Source of the DNA: VAZQ01 sp963739385
GTDB taxonomy: Bacteria; Pseudomonadota; Alphaproteobacteria; Rhizobiales; Xanthobacteraceae
Reading direction: 5' to 3'
Assembly (NCBI GenBank): GCA_963739385.1
Contig: CAVUAI010000055.1
Location: 62,001 to 126,000, forward strand
Length of the DNA: 64,000 nt
A program made the translations under genes and the position numbers. Positions 1 to 9,680 of the stretch are shown here, piece by piece; within the stretch, counting starts at the first letter, position 1, and every line of letters starts with the position of its first letter. Below the pieces are notes generated by a model that searched no databases, had not been told where the DNA came from, and was given only the letters and a program-made list of their open reading frames with translations.

Positions 1-669
1 AGCGACGGTCGCGACGATGGCAGACTGGCCATAGGCCCAGCCATGGCTGGCGATCCCGGCACAGTCGCGGATGCGCGAATGCGCACCGTCGGCGGCGACC
101 AGCAGCCTGGTGCGGACCGTCTCGCCGTTGGAGAGCTTCACGTCGATCAGGTGCGAGGGTGCGCGCGACACCCGCTCGCGCTCCCGTTCACGGCGAGGCG
201 TGAATCCGCTGACCGCGACCGGCCGCAGCCCGACACCTGCGTCCTGCGCGCGTTCCACCAGCGCCGCGAGCAGCGGGCCATTCTCGATCATGTGGGCGAA
301 TGGCTCGCGCGCGGGCGAGGCTTCGCCGTCGGCGCCGGAGTGGCCGCGCGGCTCGACGTCGCCGTCGAAGGTGAGAAAGACCGGCCGTACGGCGTGATCG
401 AGCCTGCTGTCGGTGACCACCATGTCGAGGATGGGCTGGGCCTCGATCCGGCCCCACACGCCGAGCGTCTCGAACAGGCGGCGCGCGGCGGCGACGATGG
501 CAGAGGCGCGTGCATCGTTCGCTGGCTGCCCGAGCGTCGGATCGGCGACCGTGACCGAGAATGACGGGCCCAGGGCCTGGCGCAGCGCGATCGCCAGCGC
601 AAGGCCGGCAAAACCCGCGCCGCCGATCAGCACGTCGACCCGGTCCGCATGGTGCGGCGATGACTGCAC
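1..669 (-). CDS. FAD-dependent ubiquinone-ring hydroxylase, UbiH/UbiF/COQ6 family (partial, cut by left edge)
   Basis: Flavin monooxygenase that hydroxylates the aromatic ring of a ubiquinone precursor at the inner membrane. The 223 visible residues start with a dinucleotide-binding fold (GGAGFAGL at residues 16-23) and carry the DARASAI segment typical of this family; the C-terminal half with the second FAD motif lies outside the window. GTG at 669 is preferred to GTG at 675 because a GGAGG lies about five bases before it. The gene is divergent from tesB. Which ring position it hydroxylates cannot be decided from this fragment. Confidence 0.85.
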   Translation of the reverse strand, partial: MQSSPHHADRVDVLIGGAGFAGLALAIALRQALGPSFSVTVADPTLGQPANDARASAIVAAARRLFETLGVWGRIEAQPILDMVVTDSRLDHAVRPVFLTFDGDVEPRGHSGADGEASPAREPFAHMIENGPLLAALVERAQDAGVGLRPVAVSGFTPRRERERERVSRAPSHLIDVKLSNGETVRTRLLVAADGAHSRIRDCAGIASHGWAYGQSAIVATVA

Positions 670-751
670 GATCACCTCCGTCCTGACTATACCATTGTCA
701 TGTCCGGCATTCGCGGACGATGATGCGGCCGACAGCCGCGAAAGCCCCCTG

Positions 752-1630
752 ATGCCCTCTGCCGTCGAAGAACTCCTCGTCATTCTCGACCTCGAGCCGC
801 TCGAGGTGAACCTGTTCCGTGGCCGCTCGCCGCAGGTCGGCTGGCAGCGCGTGTTCGGCGGTCAGGTGATCGGCCAGGCGCTGGTCGCCGCCTGCCGCAC
901 GGTGGCGGACGTCCGCGGCCGCCCGCCGCACTCGCTGCACGCCTATTTCCTGCTTCCCGGCGACCCCAAGGTGCCGATCATCTACGAGGTCGACCGCATC
1001 CGCGACGGCAAGAGCTTCACCACCCGGCGCGTCGTCGCGATCCAGCACGGGCACGCGATCTTCACCATGGCGGTCTCGTTCCACCATGACGAGCCCGGCA
1101 TGAGCCACCAGGCCCCGATGCCGAAGGTGCCGATGCCGGAGGATCTGCCGAACGAAGCCGACATCCGGGAGCGTGTGTTGCCGCTGATGCCGGACCCGGT
1201 ACGGCGCTATTACGAGCGCGAGCGGCCGATCGAATGGCGCCCGGTCGAGCTCGACCGCTATCTCGGCAAGAAGATCGCCAACGAACGCTTTCATGTGTGG
1301 ATGCGCGCCACCGGCCGGCTGCCCGACGAGCCGGCCATCCATCAATGCGTGCTCGCCTACGCCTCCGACATGCTGCTGCTCGATACGGCGCTGATCCCGC
1401 ACGGGCGCACCGTGTTCGAGAAGACGGTGATGGCCGCGAGCCTCGACCACGCACTTTGGTTTCACCGTCCGTTTCAGGCCGACGACTGGCTGCTGTACGC
1501 CCAGGACAGCCCCAATCTCTCGGGCGCGCGCGGCTTTTCCCGCGGCCTCATCTTCGCGCGCGACGGACGGCTGGTCGCCTCGGTGGCGCAGGAGGGATTG
1601 TTGCGCGAGCGCCGGATAGAGGACAGGTAG
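752..1630 (+). CDS. tesB: Acyl-CoA thioesterase II (TesB)
   Basis: Double hot-dog thioesterase that hydrolyses acyl-CoA to free fatty acid and CoA in the cytoplasm. The 292-residue product has the usual length; the family signature GWQRVFGGQVIGQAL lies near residue 30 and the closing segment with SVAQEGL near residue 280. The frame stays open a long way upstream, but recognisable TesB sequence begins at the ATG at 752, so the longer reading into the ubiH promoter region is rejected. It stands alone between the divergent hydroxylase and the glnK-amtB block. Confidence 0.9.
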   Translation: MPSAVEELLVILDLEPLEVNLFRGRSPQVGWQRVFGGQVIGQALVAACRTVADVRGRPPHSLHAYFLLPGDPKVPIIYEVDRIRDGKSFTTRRVVAIQHGHAIFTMAVSFHHDEPGMSHQAPMPKVPMPEDLPNEADIRERVLPLMPDPVRRYYERERPIEWRPVELDRYLGKKIANERFHVWMRATGRLPDEPAIHQCVLAYASDMLLLDTALIPHGRTVFEKTVMAASLDHALWFHRPFQADDWLLYAQDSPNLSGARGFSRGLIFARDGRLVASVAQEGLLRERRIEDR

Positions 1631-1671
1631 CTGACGGTCCGCACCCGCGCCAAGAGTGGCCGGACAGCCTT

Positions 1672-1690
1672 AGGACAGCGTTGCTGTCCT
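1672..1690 (+). terminator. Perfect inverted repeat after tesB, possible terminator
   Basis: AGGACAGC and GCTGTCCT form an 8-bp perfect stem with a 3-base loop, 41 bases after the tesB stop and about 100 bases before glnK. No T tract follows, so it is either a weak or Rho-assisted terminator or an operator for glnK. Confidence 0.35.
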
Positions 1691-1795
1691 GATCTGCCCA
1701 CAGCTTAATCCAGCCGCCCGCAGAGACGGCAAACTAATCGCTTAAACTTTCAGCGTAACGCCGATATCGTGCGCAAGCGCGCAGGGGGAGCATCC

Positions 1796-2134
1796 ATGAA
1801 ATTCGTCATCGCGATCATCAAGCCCTTCAAGCTGGAGGAGGTTCGCGACGCCCTGGTCGCAGTCGGCGTGCACGGCATGACCGCCAGCGAGGTCAAGGGC
1901 TACGGCCGCCAGAAGGGCCACACCGAGATCTATCGCGGCGCCGAGTACGCCGTGAACTTCCTGCCGAAAATCCGCATCGAGGTGGCGGTGCCGTCCGACC
2001 GCGTCGGTCCGGTCGTCGAAGCCATCATCGCATCCGCCAAGACCGGCCAGATCGGCGACGGCAAGATCTTCGTGATGACGATCGATCAAGCCGTCCGCAT
2101 CAGGACCGGGGAGACCGACGCCGACGCCCTGTGA
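1796..2134 (+). CDS. glnK: Nitrogen regulatory protein P-II (GlnK), first copy
   Basis: Trimeric signal protein that reports nitrogen status (ATP/ADP and 2-oxoglutarate) and blocks the AmtB channel. At 112 residues it has the standard P-II length; Tyr51 in the T-loop (GHTEIYRGAEY) is the expected uridylylation site, and the C-terminal part has the TGQIGDGKIFV signature. The start is the ATG at 1796 with GGGGAG upstream. The amtB start follows 28 bases after its stop, so the pair is an operon and the protein probably regulates that channel. It is very similar to the second copy at 3907. No sigma-54 promoter was seen upstream of this copy. Confidence 0.95.
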   Translation: MKFVIAIIKPFKLEEVRDALVAVGVHGMTASEVKGYGRQKGHTEIYRGAEYAVNFLPKIRIEVAVPSDRVGPVVEAIIASAKTGQIGDGKIFVMTIDQAVRIRTGETDADAL

Positions 2135-2162
2135 GCGTCGGCGGCAGCAGAGGGGGGACATC

Positions 2163-3503
2163 ATGACAATCCGGAACAGCCGGACCGCGGCAGCCATCGC
2201 CATTTCGCTGGGCCTCTCCGTTTCGCTGAGCCTCGCCGCTTCGCCGGCGCTGGCGCAGGAGGCCGGGTCGAAGATCGATGGGGCCGACACCGCCTGGATG
2301 ATCTCGGCCACCGGCCTGGTGCTGATGATGACCATCCCGGGTCTGGCGTTGTTCTATTGCGGAATGGTGCGCAAGAAGAACGTGCTTGCCACCATGGCGC
2401 AAAGTCTCGCCTGCACCGGGCTGTGCTCGCTGCTGTGGTTTGCAGTTGGTTACAGCCTGAGCTTTGCCGGCGACGGGCCTTGGCTCGGAACGTTCGAACG
2501 GGTGTTCATGCGCGGCATCGACATGGACTCGACCAGCGCGTTTGCACCGACCATTCCAGAGCTGCTCTACATGTTCTACCAGATGACGTTCGCGATCATC
2601 ACGGTCGCGCTGGTCGCGGGCGCGGTTGCCGACCGCATGCGCTTTTCCGCCTTCCTGTGGTTCGCCGCCGGCTGGCTGCTCTTCGTCTATGTGCCGATCG
2701 CGCACTGGGTCTGGGGCGGCGGGTTTCTTGCCCGCGCTGGCCTGCTTGATTTTGCCGGCGGCACCGTTGTCCACCTCAACGCCGGCGTCGCCGGTCTCGT
2801 TGCGGCCTACGTCCTCGGCAAACGGCACGGCTACGGCACCGACAATTTCGCGCCCCATGACCTGTCGATGGCCGTGATCGGCACCGGCCTGCTGTGGGTC
2901 GGCTGGCTCGGTTTCAACGGCGGCTCGGCGCTCGGCGCCAATTCGCGCGCGGCCTTTGCCATCACCGCGACCCATCTCGCCGCCGCGGCCGGTGCGATGA
3001 CCTGGATGTTCCTGGAGTGGTGGACGCGCGGCAAGCCGTCGGTGCTCGGCATGATCACCGGGGCCGTTGCCGGGCTCGGCACTATCACGCCGGCATCGGG
3101 CTTCGTGCTGCCATGGCACGGTGTCGTGATCGGCGTGATCGCCGGCGCCGTGTGCTTCTGGGCCTGCACGTGGCTGAAGCTGCGGATCGGCTATGACGAC
3201 TCGCTCGACGTGTTCGGGGTGCACGGCATTGGCGGCGCAACCGGGACGCTCCTCACCGGTGTGTTCGCGGTCGGGGTGCTTTCGGCAAGCGCGGACATGC
3301 CGGCCGGAACGCCGGGCCTGCTCGAGGGCAACGCCAGGCAGGTGCTGCTGCAGCTCTACGGCGTGGTCGTGGTCCTGGTCTGGTCGGGCGTGCTGACCTA
3401 CGTCCTGCTCAAGGTCATCGAGTTCATGGTCCCCCTGCGCGTCAGCGAGCAGCACGAAATCGAAGGTCTCGACGTCACGCAACACGGCGAAGCGCTGCAA
3501 TAA
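2163..3503 (+). CDS. amtB: Ammonium transporter AmtB, first copy
   Basis: Inner-membrane ammonium channel of the Amt/Mep/Rh family. The 446-residue precursor has a signal peptide (hydrophobic residues 10-30, cleavage likely after ALA) followed by about eleven membrane segments. The twin pore histidines are His204 (TVVHLNAGVAGL) and His354 (VFGVHGIGG), 150 residues apart as in E. coli AmtB. One oddity: the first-helix motif reads FYCGMVRKKN, with Cys where the second copy and most relatives have Gly. Co-transcribed with the glnK before it. Confidence 0.95.
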   Translation: MTIRNSRTAAAIAISLGLSVSLSLAASPALAQEAGSKIDGADTAWMISATGLVLMMTIPGLALFYCGMVRKKNVLATMAQSLACTGLCSLLWFAVGYSLSFAGDGPWLGTFERVFMRGIDMDSTSAFAPTIPELLYMFYQMTFAIITVALVAGAVADRMRFSAFLWFAAGWLLFVYVPIAHWVWGGGFLARAGLLDFAGGTVVHLNAGVAGLVAAYVLGKRHGYGTDNFAPHDLSMAVIGTGLLWVGWLGFNGGSALGANSRAAFAITATHLAAAAGAMTWMFLEWWTRGKPSVLGMITGAVAGLGTITPASGFVLPWHGVVIGVIAGAVCFWACTWLKLRIGYDDSLDVFGVHGIGGATGTLLTGVFAVGVLSASADMPAGTPGLLEGNARQVLLQLYGVVVVLVWSGVLTYVLLKVIEFMVPLRVSEQHEIEGLDVTQHGEALQ

Positions 3504-3782
3504 CGGCGGCCACCCGCCTGCTCCAACGCTGCCGGCGCCGCCTGCGGTATCGCAACCTGCCGGCGCGGGATGCCGGCAGCGTGCGGCAAAGCTCTAGGCA
3601 CGGCGCGGAACGCACGAGATTTCAATGCCCAGCGCCTGGGCATTCAATTCCCCGGCGAACTGACTAAAAACTATGCAGTCTTGAGCGGTCTTTGAGCGGC
3701 CGCTGACAGGCGCCCGCGGGAGCCGTTGGGCCTTTCTGCAAACAGCATTTGTTTCCATGCACTTATGGCCGGTGCGGCGAAC

Positions 3783-3797
3783 TGGCACGGGGCTTGA
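3783..3797 (+). promoter_or_regulatory. Sigma-54 (RpoN) promoter candidate for the second glnK-amtB pair
   Basis: TGGCACGGGGCTTGA matches the sigma-54 consensus TGGCACG-N4-TTGC at every fixed position but the last, with the correct -24/-12 spacing, 110 bases before the glnK start. It lies in a 400-base gap (3504-3906) that holds no gene. NtrC/RpoN control of glnK-amtB is well established in proteobacteria, which supports the call. Confidence 0.75.
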
Positions 3798-3906
3798 TTC
3801 ATGACAGCCGGCATCGCCGTGCGGTGACACTTCGCGCGCCGAAGCACAACACAGACTGCCCACGACCTGCAGCCGCGGGGCGGGGCCCAAGCGGGGGTTG
3901 AAACCC

Positions 3907-4245
<339 letters not shown>

Positions 4246-4279
4246 TCCCCGCACCCGTCTACCGACAGGAGTTAGATCG

Positions 4280-5716
4280 ATGACGTTCAAGAAACCAACT
4301 CGTGCGGGACTTGTGGCTCTCGCCTTGGGCGCACTGTTTGCGCTCGTTCTCAGCATCGCCGTGATCGACCGCGGCTATGCCGAGGAAGCTGCCGCGCCGG
4401 CGCCCGCGGCCGAGGCAGCGGCGCCGCCGGCCTGCGCCGGCAATGCCGATCCGAAACTGGCCGTGCTCGAGAACTGCACGCCCAATTCCGGCGACACCGC
4501 GTGGATGCTTACCTCGGTCGCGCTGGTGCTGATGATGACAATCCCGGGGCTGGGCCTGTTCTACGGCGGCATGGTGCGCAAGAAGAACGTCGGCGACACC
4601 GTGATGACGAGCTTCGCCATCACATGTCTCGTCAGCATCCTGTGGCTGGTCTGCCTCTACAGCTTGGCCTTCCGCGCGGGAACTCCGTACATCGGAGGCC
4701 TCGATCGCGCCTTCCTGCAGGGGATCGTCATCGATCTCGCCAAGGGCATCGGCACTCCCAACCCGCTGGCGCCGACTATCCCCGAGACCGTCTACATCGT
4801 GTTCCAGCTGACATTCGCCATCATCACTCCGGCGCTGATCGCCGGTGCGTTTGCCGAACGCATGAAGTTTTCGGCGATGCTGTGGTTCATCGGCCTGTGG
4901 GCGATCTTCGTCTACGGACCGGTCGCGCATTGGGTCTGGGGCCCGGACGGCTTTCTCTCCGCCGGCAATTCCGACAACTGGATCAAGGTTCTCGACTTCG
5001 CCGGCGGCACGGTCGTGCACATCAATTCCGGCGTTGCCGGGTTGATGGCCTGCATCGTGCTGGGCAAGCGCAAGGAAACCGGCCCCGGCCACAACATGGT
5101 GCTCACCTTCATCGGCGCCTCCCTGCTGTGGGTCGGCTGGTTCGGCTTCAACGCCGGCTCGGCGGTGAGCGCGGGCCTGGTCGCCGGCATGGCGATGCTG
5201 GTGACGCACATGGCCGCTGCGGTGGCGGCGTTCACCTGGATGATCGTGGAGTGGCTGGTGCGCGGCAAGCCGACGGTGATCGGCATCTGCACCGGCGCAG
5301 TCGCGGGCCTCGTCGCCATCACGCCGGCGTCGGGCTTCGTCGGCCCGATCGGCTCGGTGGCCATCGGCGTCGCCGCCGGCATCGTCTGCTACTGGGGCTG
5401 CACCGGCTTGAAGCACATGCTCGGCTATGACGACGCGCTCGACGCGTTCGGCGTGCACGCCGTCGGCGGCATCGTCGGCGCGCTGCTCACCGGCGTGTTC
5501 GCGGTCGAGATGTACGGCGGACAGGCCGGCCTCATCGACGGCAACCCGATGCAGGTGCTCAACCAGCTCTACGGGGTCGTCATCGTCTTCGTCTACGACG
5601 CCATCGTATCGCTGATCATCCTCAAGCTCGTCGACATCTTCATCGGGCTGCGCGTGCCCGACGAGGTCGAGCGCGAGGGGCTCGATCTCGCCCTCCACGG
5701 GGAGACCGTGCACTGA
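4280..5716 (+). CDS. amtB: Ammonium transporter AmtB, second copy
   Basis: Second ammonium channel, 478 residues. It has an N-terminal hydrophobic signal segment, then an alanine/proline-rich stretch with a Cys pair (residues about 35-70) absent from the first copy, before the channel core. Pore histidines are His247 and His393, in TVVHINSGVAGL and AFGVHAVGG. The start at 4280 has CAGGAG upstream. It ends the nitrogen operon and is followed within 45 bases by a strong intrinsic terminator. The two channels differ enough to have separate roles, for instance one mainly as transporter and one as sensor; that is inference. Confidence 0.95.
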   Translation: MTFKKPTRAGLVALALGALFALVLSIAVIDRGYAEEAAAPAPAAEAAAPPACAGNADPKLAVLENCTPNSGDTAWMLTSVALVLMMTIPGLGLFYGGMVRKKNVGDTVMTSFAITCLVSILWLVCLYSLAFRAGTPYIGGLDRAFLQGIVIDLAKGIGTPNPLAPTIPETVYIVFQLTFAIITPALIAGAFAERMKFSAMLWFIGLWAIFVYGPVAHWVWGPDGFLSAGNSDNWIKVLDFAGGTVVHINSGVAGLMACIVLGKRKETGPGHNMVLTFIGASLLWVGWFGFNAGSAVSAGLVAGMAMLVTHMAAAVAAFTWMIVEWLVRGKPTVIGICTGAVAGLVAITPASGFVGPIGSVAIGVAAGIVCYWGCTGLKHMLGYDDALDAFGVHAVGGIVGALLTGVFAVEMYGGQAGLIDGNPMQVLNQLYGVVIVFVYDAIVSLIILKLVDIFIGLRVPDEVEREGLDLALHGETVH

Positions 5717-5759
5717 CGGGATACGGTTAGGGCGGAGACCCGGCACCGCCCTTGCCGTC

Positions 5760-5797
5760 GAGGGGCCCCAGCGCGAGCTGGGGCCCCTCACTTTTTC
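5760..5797 (+). terminator. Rho-independent terminator after the glnK-amtB operon
   Basis: A 13-bp perfect stem (GAGGGGCCCCAGC at 5760-5772 with its complement at 5777-5789) closed by a GCGA tetraloop, followed by a run of five T at 5792-5796. It starts 43 bases after the amtB stop. Confidence 0.9.
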
Positions 5798-5934
5798 CGG
5801 TCCAGCCTTGCGCCGAGCCCCCCTCCGCCGCACACGACCTATGCGCCGACCGACCGATGGTTAATCGCGTCTTTACCTCGCCGCACCTATGGTAGGACAT
5901 CCCTGGTGCGGCGGGTGTTGGCGCCGCTTTGTCG

Positions 5935-7152
5935 ATGTTCATGACCGCCGCCGAACGCGCGTCCCCTCCCTCGCCCGCCCGGGCCGATCTCGGCCGCTCG
6001 CCGTTCGTGCGGTTGCGCGAGTTGTTGGGCGACACCCAGCCCGGCCAGCCCGCCATCAGCCTGGCAGTGGGCGAGCCGCAGCACGCCGTGCCATCGTTCG
6101 TCGGCCCGATCCTTGCCGCGCATATCAACGAGTTCGGCCGGTATCCCATGAACAAGGGCCTCGATGCGTTTTGCGAGGCCGCGGCCGGCTGGCTCGGTCG
6201 CCGCTTTGCGCTCCCGCGCCCGATCGATCCCGCGAGCGAAATCCTGGTGCTCAACGGCTCGCGCGAGGGACTGTTTCTCGCCGCCATGGCGGCGGCGCGC
6301 TGGGTCGGTGGCCGACGCGGTCGGCCGGCCATGCTGATTCCCAATCCGTTCTATGCCGCCTATGCCGCGGGCGCGGTGGCAGCGGACTGCGAGCCGGTCT
6401 ATCTGCCCGCCACCGCCGCGACCGGCTTTCTCCCCGATCTCGACGCCCTGCCCGACGCGCTCCTCGCACGCACGGTCGCATTCTTTATCGCCTCGCCCGC
6501 GAACCCGCAGGGCGCGGTGGCGGACCGCGCCTACCTTGCGCGCATCATCGCACTCGCCCGGAAGTTCGGCTTCATGGTGTTCAGCGATGAATGCTACTCC
6601 GAGATCTATACCCGGCATGCGCCCGCCGGCATGCTCGAGGCGGCCGGCCCCGACTTTGCCAACGTGGTCGAATTCCAGTCGCTGTCCAAGCGCTCGAACC
6701 TGCCGGGGCTGCGCATCGGTTTCGTCGCCGGCGACCGCGGCTTCCTCGCCCGCTTTCTGGAGCTGCGCAACGTGGCGGCGCCGCAGGTGCCGTTGCCGGC
6801 ACAGCGGGTGGCCATCGCCGCCTATGGCGACGAAACCCACGTCGAAGAGAACCGGCGCCAGTACGCGCAAAAGTTCGATCTCGCCGATCAGATCGTCGGT
6901 GATCGCTACGGCTACCGGCGCCCGGCCGGGGGCTTCTTCCTGTGGCTCGACGTCTCCGCACAGGGCGGCGATGAGACGGCGGCGTTGCGGCTCTGGCGCG
7001 AAGCGGGGCTGCGCGTCGTGCCCGGGCGCTATCTCGCGCGCGACCAGGCCGACGGGTCCAATCCCGGCCTCGGCTACATCCGGGTCGCGATGGTGCATGA
7101 CCAGGAGATCACGGCACAGGCACTGCATCGCCTGGTGGCCGTGCTGGGGTGA
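5935..7152 (+). CDS. dapC: PLP-dependent aminotransferase, DapC-like (succinyldiaminopimelate transaminase)
   Basis: Fold-type I aminotransferase of class I/II, 405 residues. The PLP lysine is Lys252 in SLSKRSNLPGLRIGF, a motif characteristic of DapC, which transfers an amino group from glutamate to N-succinyl-2-amino-6-ketopimelate in lysine and meso-diaminopimelate synthesis. The family assignment is secure; substrate specificity is inferred from the motif. ATG 5935 and ATG 5941 are equally possible starts, and neither has a clear ribosome site. The stop codon overlaps a GTG that could extend ftsK, so the two genes are likely coupled. Confidence 0.8.
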   Translation: MFMTAAERASPPSPARADLGRSPFVRLRELLGDTQPGQPAISLAVGEPQHAVPSFVGPILAAHINEFGRYPMNKGLDAFCEAAAGWLGRRFALPRPIDPASEILVLNGSREGLFLAAMAAARWVGGRRGRPAMLIPNPFYAAYAAGAVAADCEPVYLPATAATGFLPDLDALPDALLARTVAFFIASPANPQGAVADRAYLARIIALARKFGFMVFSDECYSEIYTRHAPAGMLEAAGPDFANVVEFQSLSKRSNLPGLRIGFVAGDRGFLARFLELRNVAAPQVPLPAQRVAIAAYGDETHVEENRRQYAQKFDLADQIVGDRYGYRRPAGGFFLWLDVSAQGGDETAALRLWREAGLRVVPGRYLARDQADGSNPGLGYIRVAMVHDQEITAQALHRLVAVLG

Positions 7153-7160
7153 GGGACCGC

Positions 7161-9575
7161 ATGTCGGTGATGGGGCGCGGCCTCGACAGTCTGACCTTCC
7201 TGCCCGAAGCGGTGCGCGACGCTCTGCGCCGGCGTTTGCGCGAGCTGGGCGGCCTTGCGCTGCTCGCGCTCGCGGCGGTGCTTGCGGTCGCACTGGCGAC
7301 CTGGTCGGTGCAGGACCCTTCGCTGAGCCATGCCACCAATGCCCCCGTGCGCAACATGCTGGGCGTTTCCGGCGCCATCGTCGCGGACCTGTTGATCCAG
7401 CTTCTCGGCGTGGCCTCACTCGCGCTGGTCGTACCGGTCGCCATCTGGGGCTGGCGGCTCGCCACCCATCGGCCAATGCAGCGCGAGCGCTTCCGGCTGC
7501 TGTTCTGGCTGCTGGCCCTGGTGCTTGCGGCCGGCTGCGCGGCGGCCCTGCCGCGGAGCGCAAGCTGGCCGCTGCCCGTCGGGCTCGGCGGCGTCGTCGG
7601 CGACTGGATGCTGCGGCTGCCCGCGCTGGTCGCCGGCGGCGCGCTGTCGGGATGGCCGCAACTCGCGGTCGCCGTCGTCACCGGCACGGCAACACTGGCC
7701 TGCCTGGCGATCGCCGCGGGCTTCGGTTGGAACGAGAGCGAGGAGGAGCCGGCGGGCGAGGTCGATGAGGAACGCACGTCCCTGTCGCTCGGCTGGATCA
7801 CCCATGAGTTCCTCAGCCTGAAGGCGCGCGTGGCGCTGCTGTTCAGGCGGCGGCCCCGGCGGGCCGCAGCGGGTCGCAACGATGCACCCCCCGCGCACGG
7901 TCGGACCGAGCCGCGTTTCGACGACAGCGCGCGCACGACGCTCGCGCCCCGGATGGACCCCGAGGCAGACGACGAAGAGGAAGAAGAAGAGGACTCGCCG
8001 CGGGCGCCGCGCAAACCCAAAGCCCCGCCGCGCACCCCGCGCAAGTCGAGCGGCGGCTACGTGCTGCCCGCGCTCGAACTGCTGGCGGCGCCGAAAGTGG
8101 TCGGACGCACCACGCTGAGCGCCGACGCGCTGCAGGCCAACGCCGCCGCGCTCGAGGGCGTGCTTGGTGACTTCGGCGTGCGCGGCGAGATCATCAATGC
8201 CCGGCCGGGTCCGGTGGTCACGCTCTACGAGCTCGAGCCGGCGCCCGGCATCAAGTCCTCACGCGTGATCGGGCTCGCCGACGATATCGCCCGCTCGATG
8301 AGCGCGCTCGCGGCGCGCGTCGCCGTGGTCGCCGGACGCAATGCCATCGGCATCGAGCTTCCCAACCCGACGCGCGAGAAGGTCTTCCTGCGCGAGCAGC
8401 TCGCCAGCAGCGACTATGTCGGCACCAGCGCGAAGCTCCCGCTCTGTCTCGGCAAGACCATCGGCGGCGAGCCGGTGATCGTCGATCTCGCGCGCATGCC
8501 GCATCTCCTGATCGCGGGCACGACCGGTTCCGGCAAATCGGTCGCCATCAACACCATGATCCTGAGCCTGCTCTACCGCCTGCGGCCCGAGCAGTGCCGC
8601 CTGATCATGGTCGATCCCAAGATGCTCGAGCTTTCCGTCTACGACGGCATCCCGCACCTGCTTACGCCGGTCGTGACCGATCCGAAAAAGGCGGTGGTCG
8701 CGCTCAAATGGGCGGTGCGCGAGATGGAAGAGCGCTACAAGAAGATGTCGAAGCTCGGCGTGCGCAACATCGACGGCTACAATTCGCGCGTAGCGGAGGC
8801 GAAGACGAAGGGCGAGAAGCTCAGTCGCACCGTCCATACCGGCTACGACAAGGAGAGCGGCGAGGCCATCTACGAGAATGAGGAGCTCGATCTCGAGCCG
8901 TTGCCCTACATCGTCGTGATCGTAGACGAGATGGCCGATCTGATGATGGTCGCGGGCAAGGACATCGAGGGCGCCGTGCAGCGGCTCGCGCAGATGGCGC
9001 GCGCGGCCGGCCTGCACGTGATCCTGGCGACGCAACGGCCATCGGTGGACGTCATCACCGGCACGATCAAGGCCAATTTCCCGACCCGCATCTCGTTTCA
9101 GGTCACCTCCAAGATCGACAGCCGCACCATTCTGGGCGAGCAGGGCGCCGAGCAGCTGCTGGGTCAGGGCGACATGCTCTACATGGCGGGCGGCGGGCGC
9201 ATCAGCCGCGTACACGGACCGTTCTGCTCGGACGAGGAAGTCGAGAAGGTCGTGCGCCATCTCAAGTCGCAGGGTACGCCGCAGTACCTGGAAGCCGTCA
9301 CCGCGGCGGAGGACGAGGACGAGGACGGCAATCCGGTCTTCGACGCGACCGGCATGGGCCAGCCCGAGGGCGGCGACCTCTACCAGCAGGCGGTGCAGGT
9401 GGTCCTGCGCGACCGCAAAGCCTCGACCAGCTACATCCAGCGCCGGCTGCAGATCGGCTACAACCGGGCGGCCTCCTTGATGGAACGCATGGAGAAGGAA
9501 GGCGTCGTCGGCCAGGCCAACCACGCCGGCAAGCGCGAAATCCTGGTGGGCGAGGAAGACGCGGAACGCTATTGA
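7161..9575 (+). CDS. ftsK: DNA translocase FtsK
   Basis: Septal DNA pump that coordinates chromosome dimer resolution with division. The 804-residue protein has four N-terminal membrane segments (about residues 30-50, 65-95, 110-131, 160-190), a linker with a run of acidic residues, then the RecA-like motor with Walker A GTTGSGKS near residue 455 and Walker B VVIVDEMADLMM near residue 585. The C-terminal gamma winged helix reads out KOPS sites. ATG 7161 has GAGGGA four bases upstream; an in-frame GTG at 7149 overlapping the previous stop is the alternative. The following gene is lolA. Confidence 0.95.
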   Translation: MSVMGRGLDSLTFLPEAVRDALRRRLRELGGLALLALAAVLAVALATWSVQDPSLSHATNAPVRNMLGVSGAIVADLLIQLLGVASLALVVPVAIWGWRLATHRPMQRERFRLLFWLLALVLAAGCAAALPRSASWPLPVGLGGVVGDWMLRLPALVAGGALSGWPQLAVAVVTGTATLACLAIAAGFGWNESEEEPAGEVDEERTSLSLGWITHEFLSLKARVALLFRRRPRRAAAGRNDAPPAHGRTEPRFDDSARTTLAPRMDPEADDEEEEEEDSPRAPRKPKAPPRTPRKSSGGYVLPALELLAAPKVVGRTTLSADALQANAAALEGVLGDFGVRGEIINARPGPVVTLYELEPAPGIKSSRVIGLADDIARSMSALAARVAVVAGRNAIGIELPNPTREKVFLREQLASSDYVGTSAKLPLCLGKTIGGEPVIVDLARMPHLLIAGTTGSGKSVAINTMILSLLYRLRPEQCRLIMVDPKMLELSVYDGIPHLLTPVVTDPKKAVVALKWAVREMEERYKKMSKLGVRNIDGYNSRVAEAKTKGEKLSRTVHTGYDKESGEAIYENEELDLEPLPYIVVIVDEMADLMMVAGKDIEGAVQRLAQMARAAGLHVILATQRPSVDVITGTIKANFPTRISFQVTSKIDSRTILGEQGAEQLLGQGDMLYMAGGGRISRVHGPFCSDEEVEKVVRHLKSQGTPQYLEAVTAAEDEDEDGNPVFDATGMGQPEGGDLYQQAVQVVLRDRKASTSYIQRRLQIGYNRAASLMERMEKEGVVGQANHAGKREILVGEEDAERY

Positions 9576-9680
9576 GAATCCCGTCCCGGCACCGTTAACT
9601 GTTCGGGCAGTTGGCCGTCATCTCGCCACACGGGGCGGATACCCAGACGGAACCAGACTAGGCGTGGGGAGAGGGACATC

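Noticed and set aside
3759..3776. Possible NtrC site (GCAC ... GTGC) upstream of the sigma-54 promoter
   Set aside because: The half-sites are separated by nine bases instead of the consensus eight and only 20 bases precede the -24 element, which is too close for an enhancer.
4259..5833. 524-codon minus-strand frame over the second amtB
   Set aside because: Extremely His/Asp/Arg-rich translation, typical of the complement of a membrane protein gene; no ribosome site or motif.
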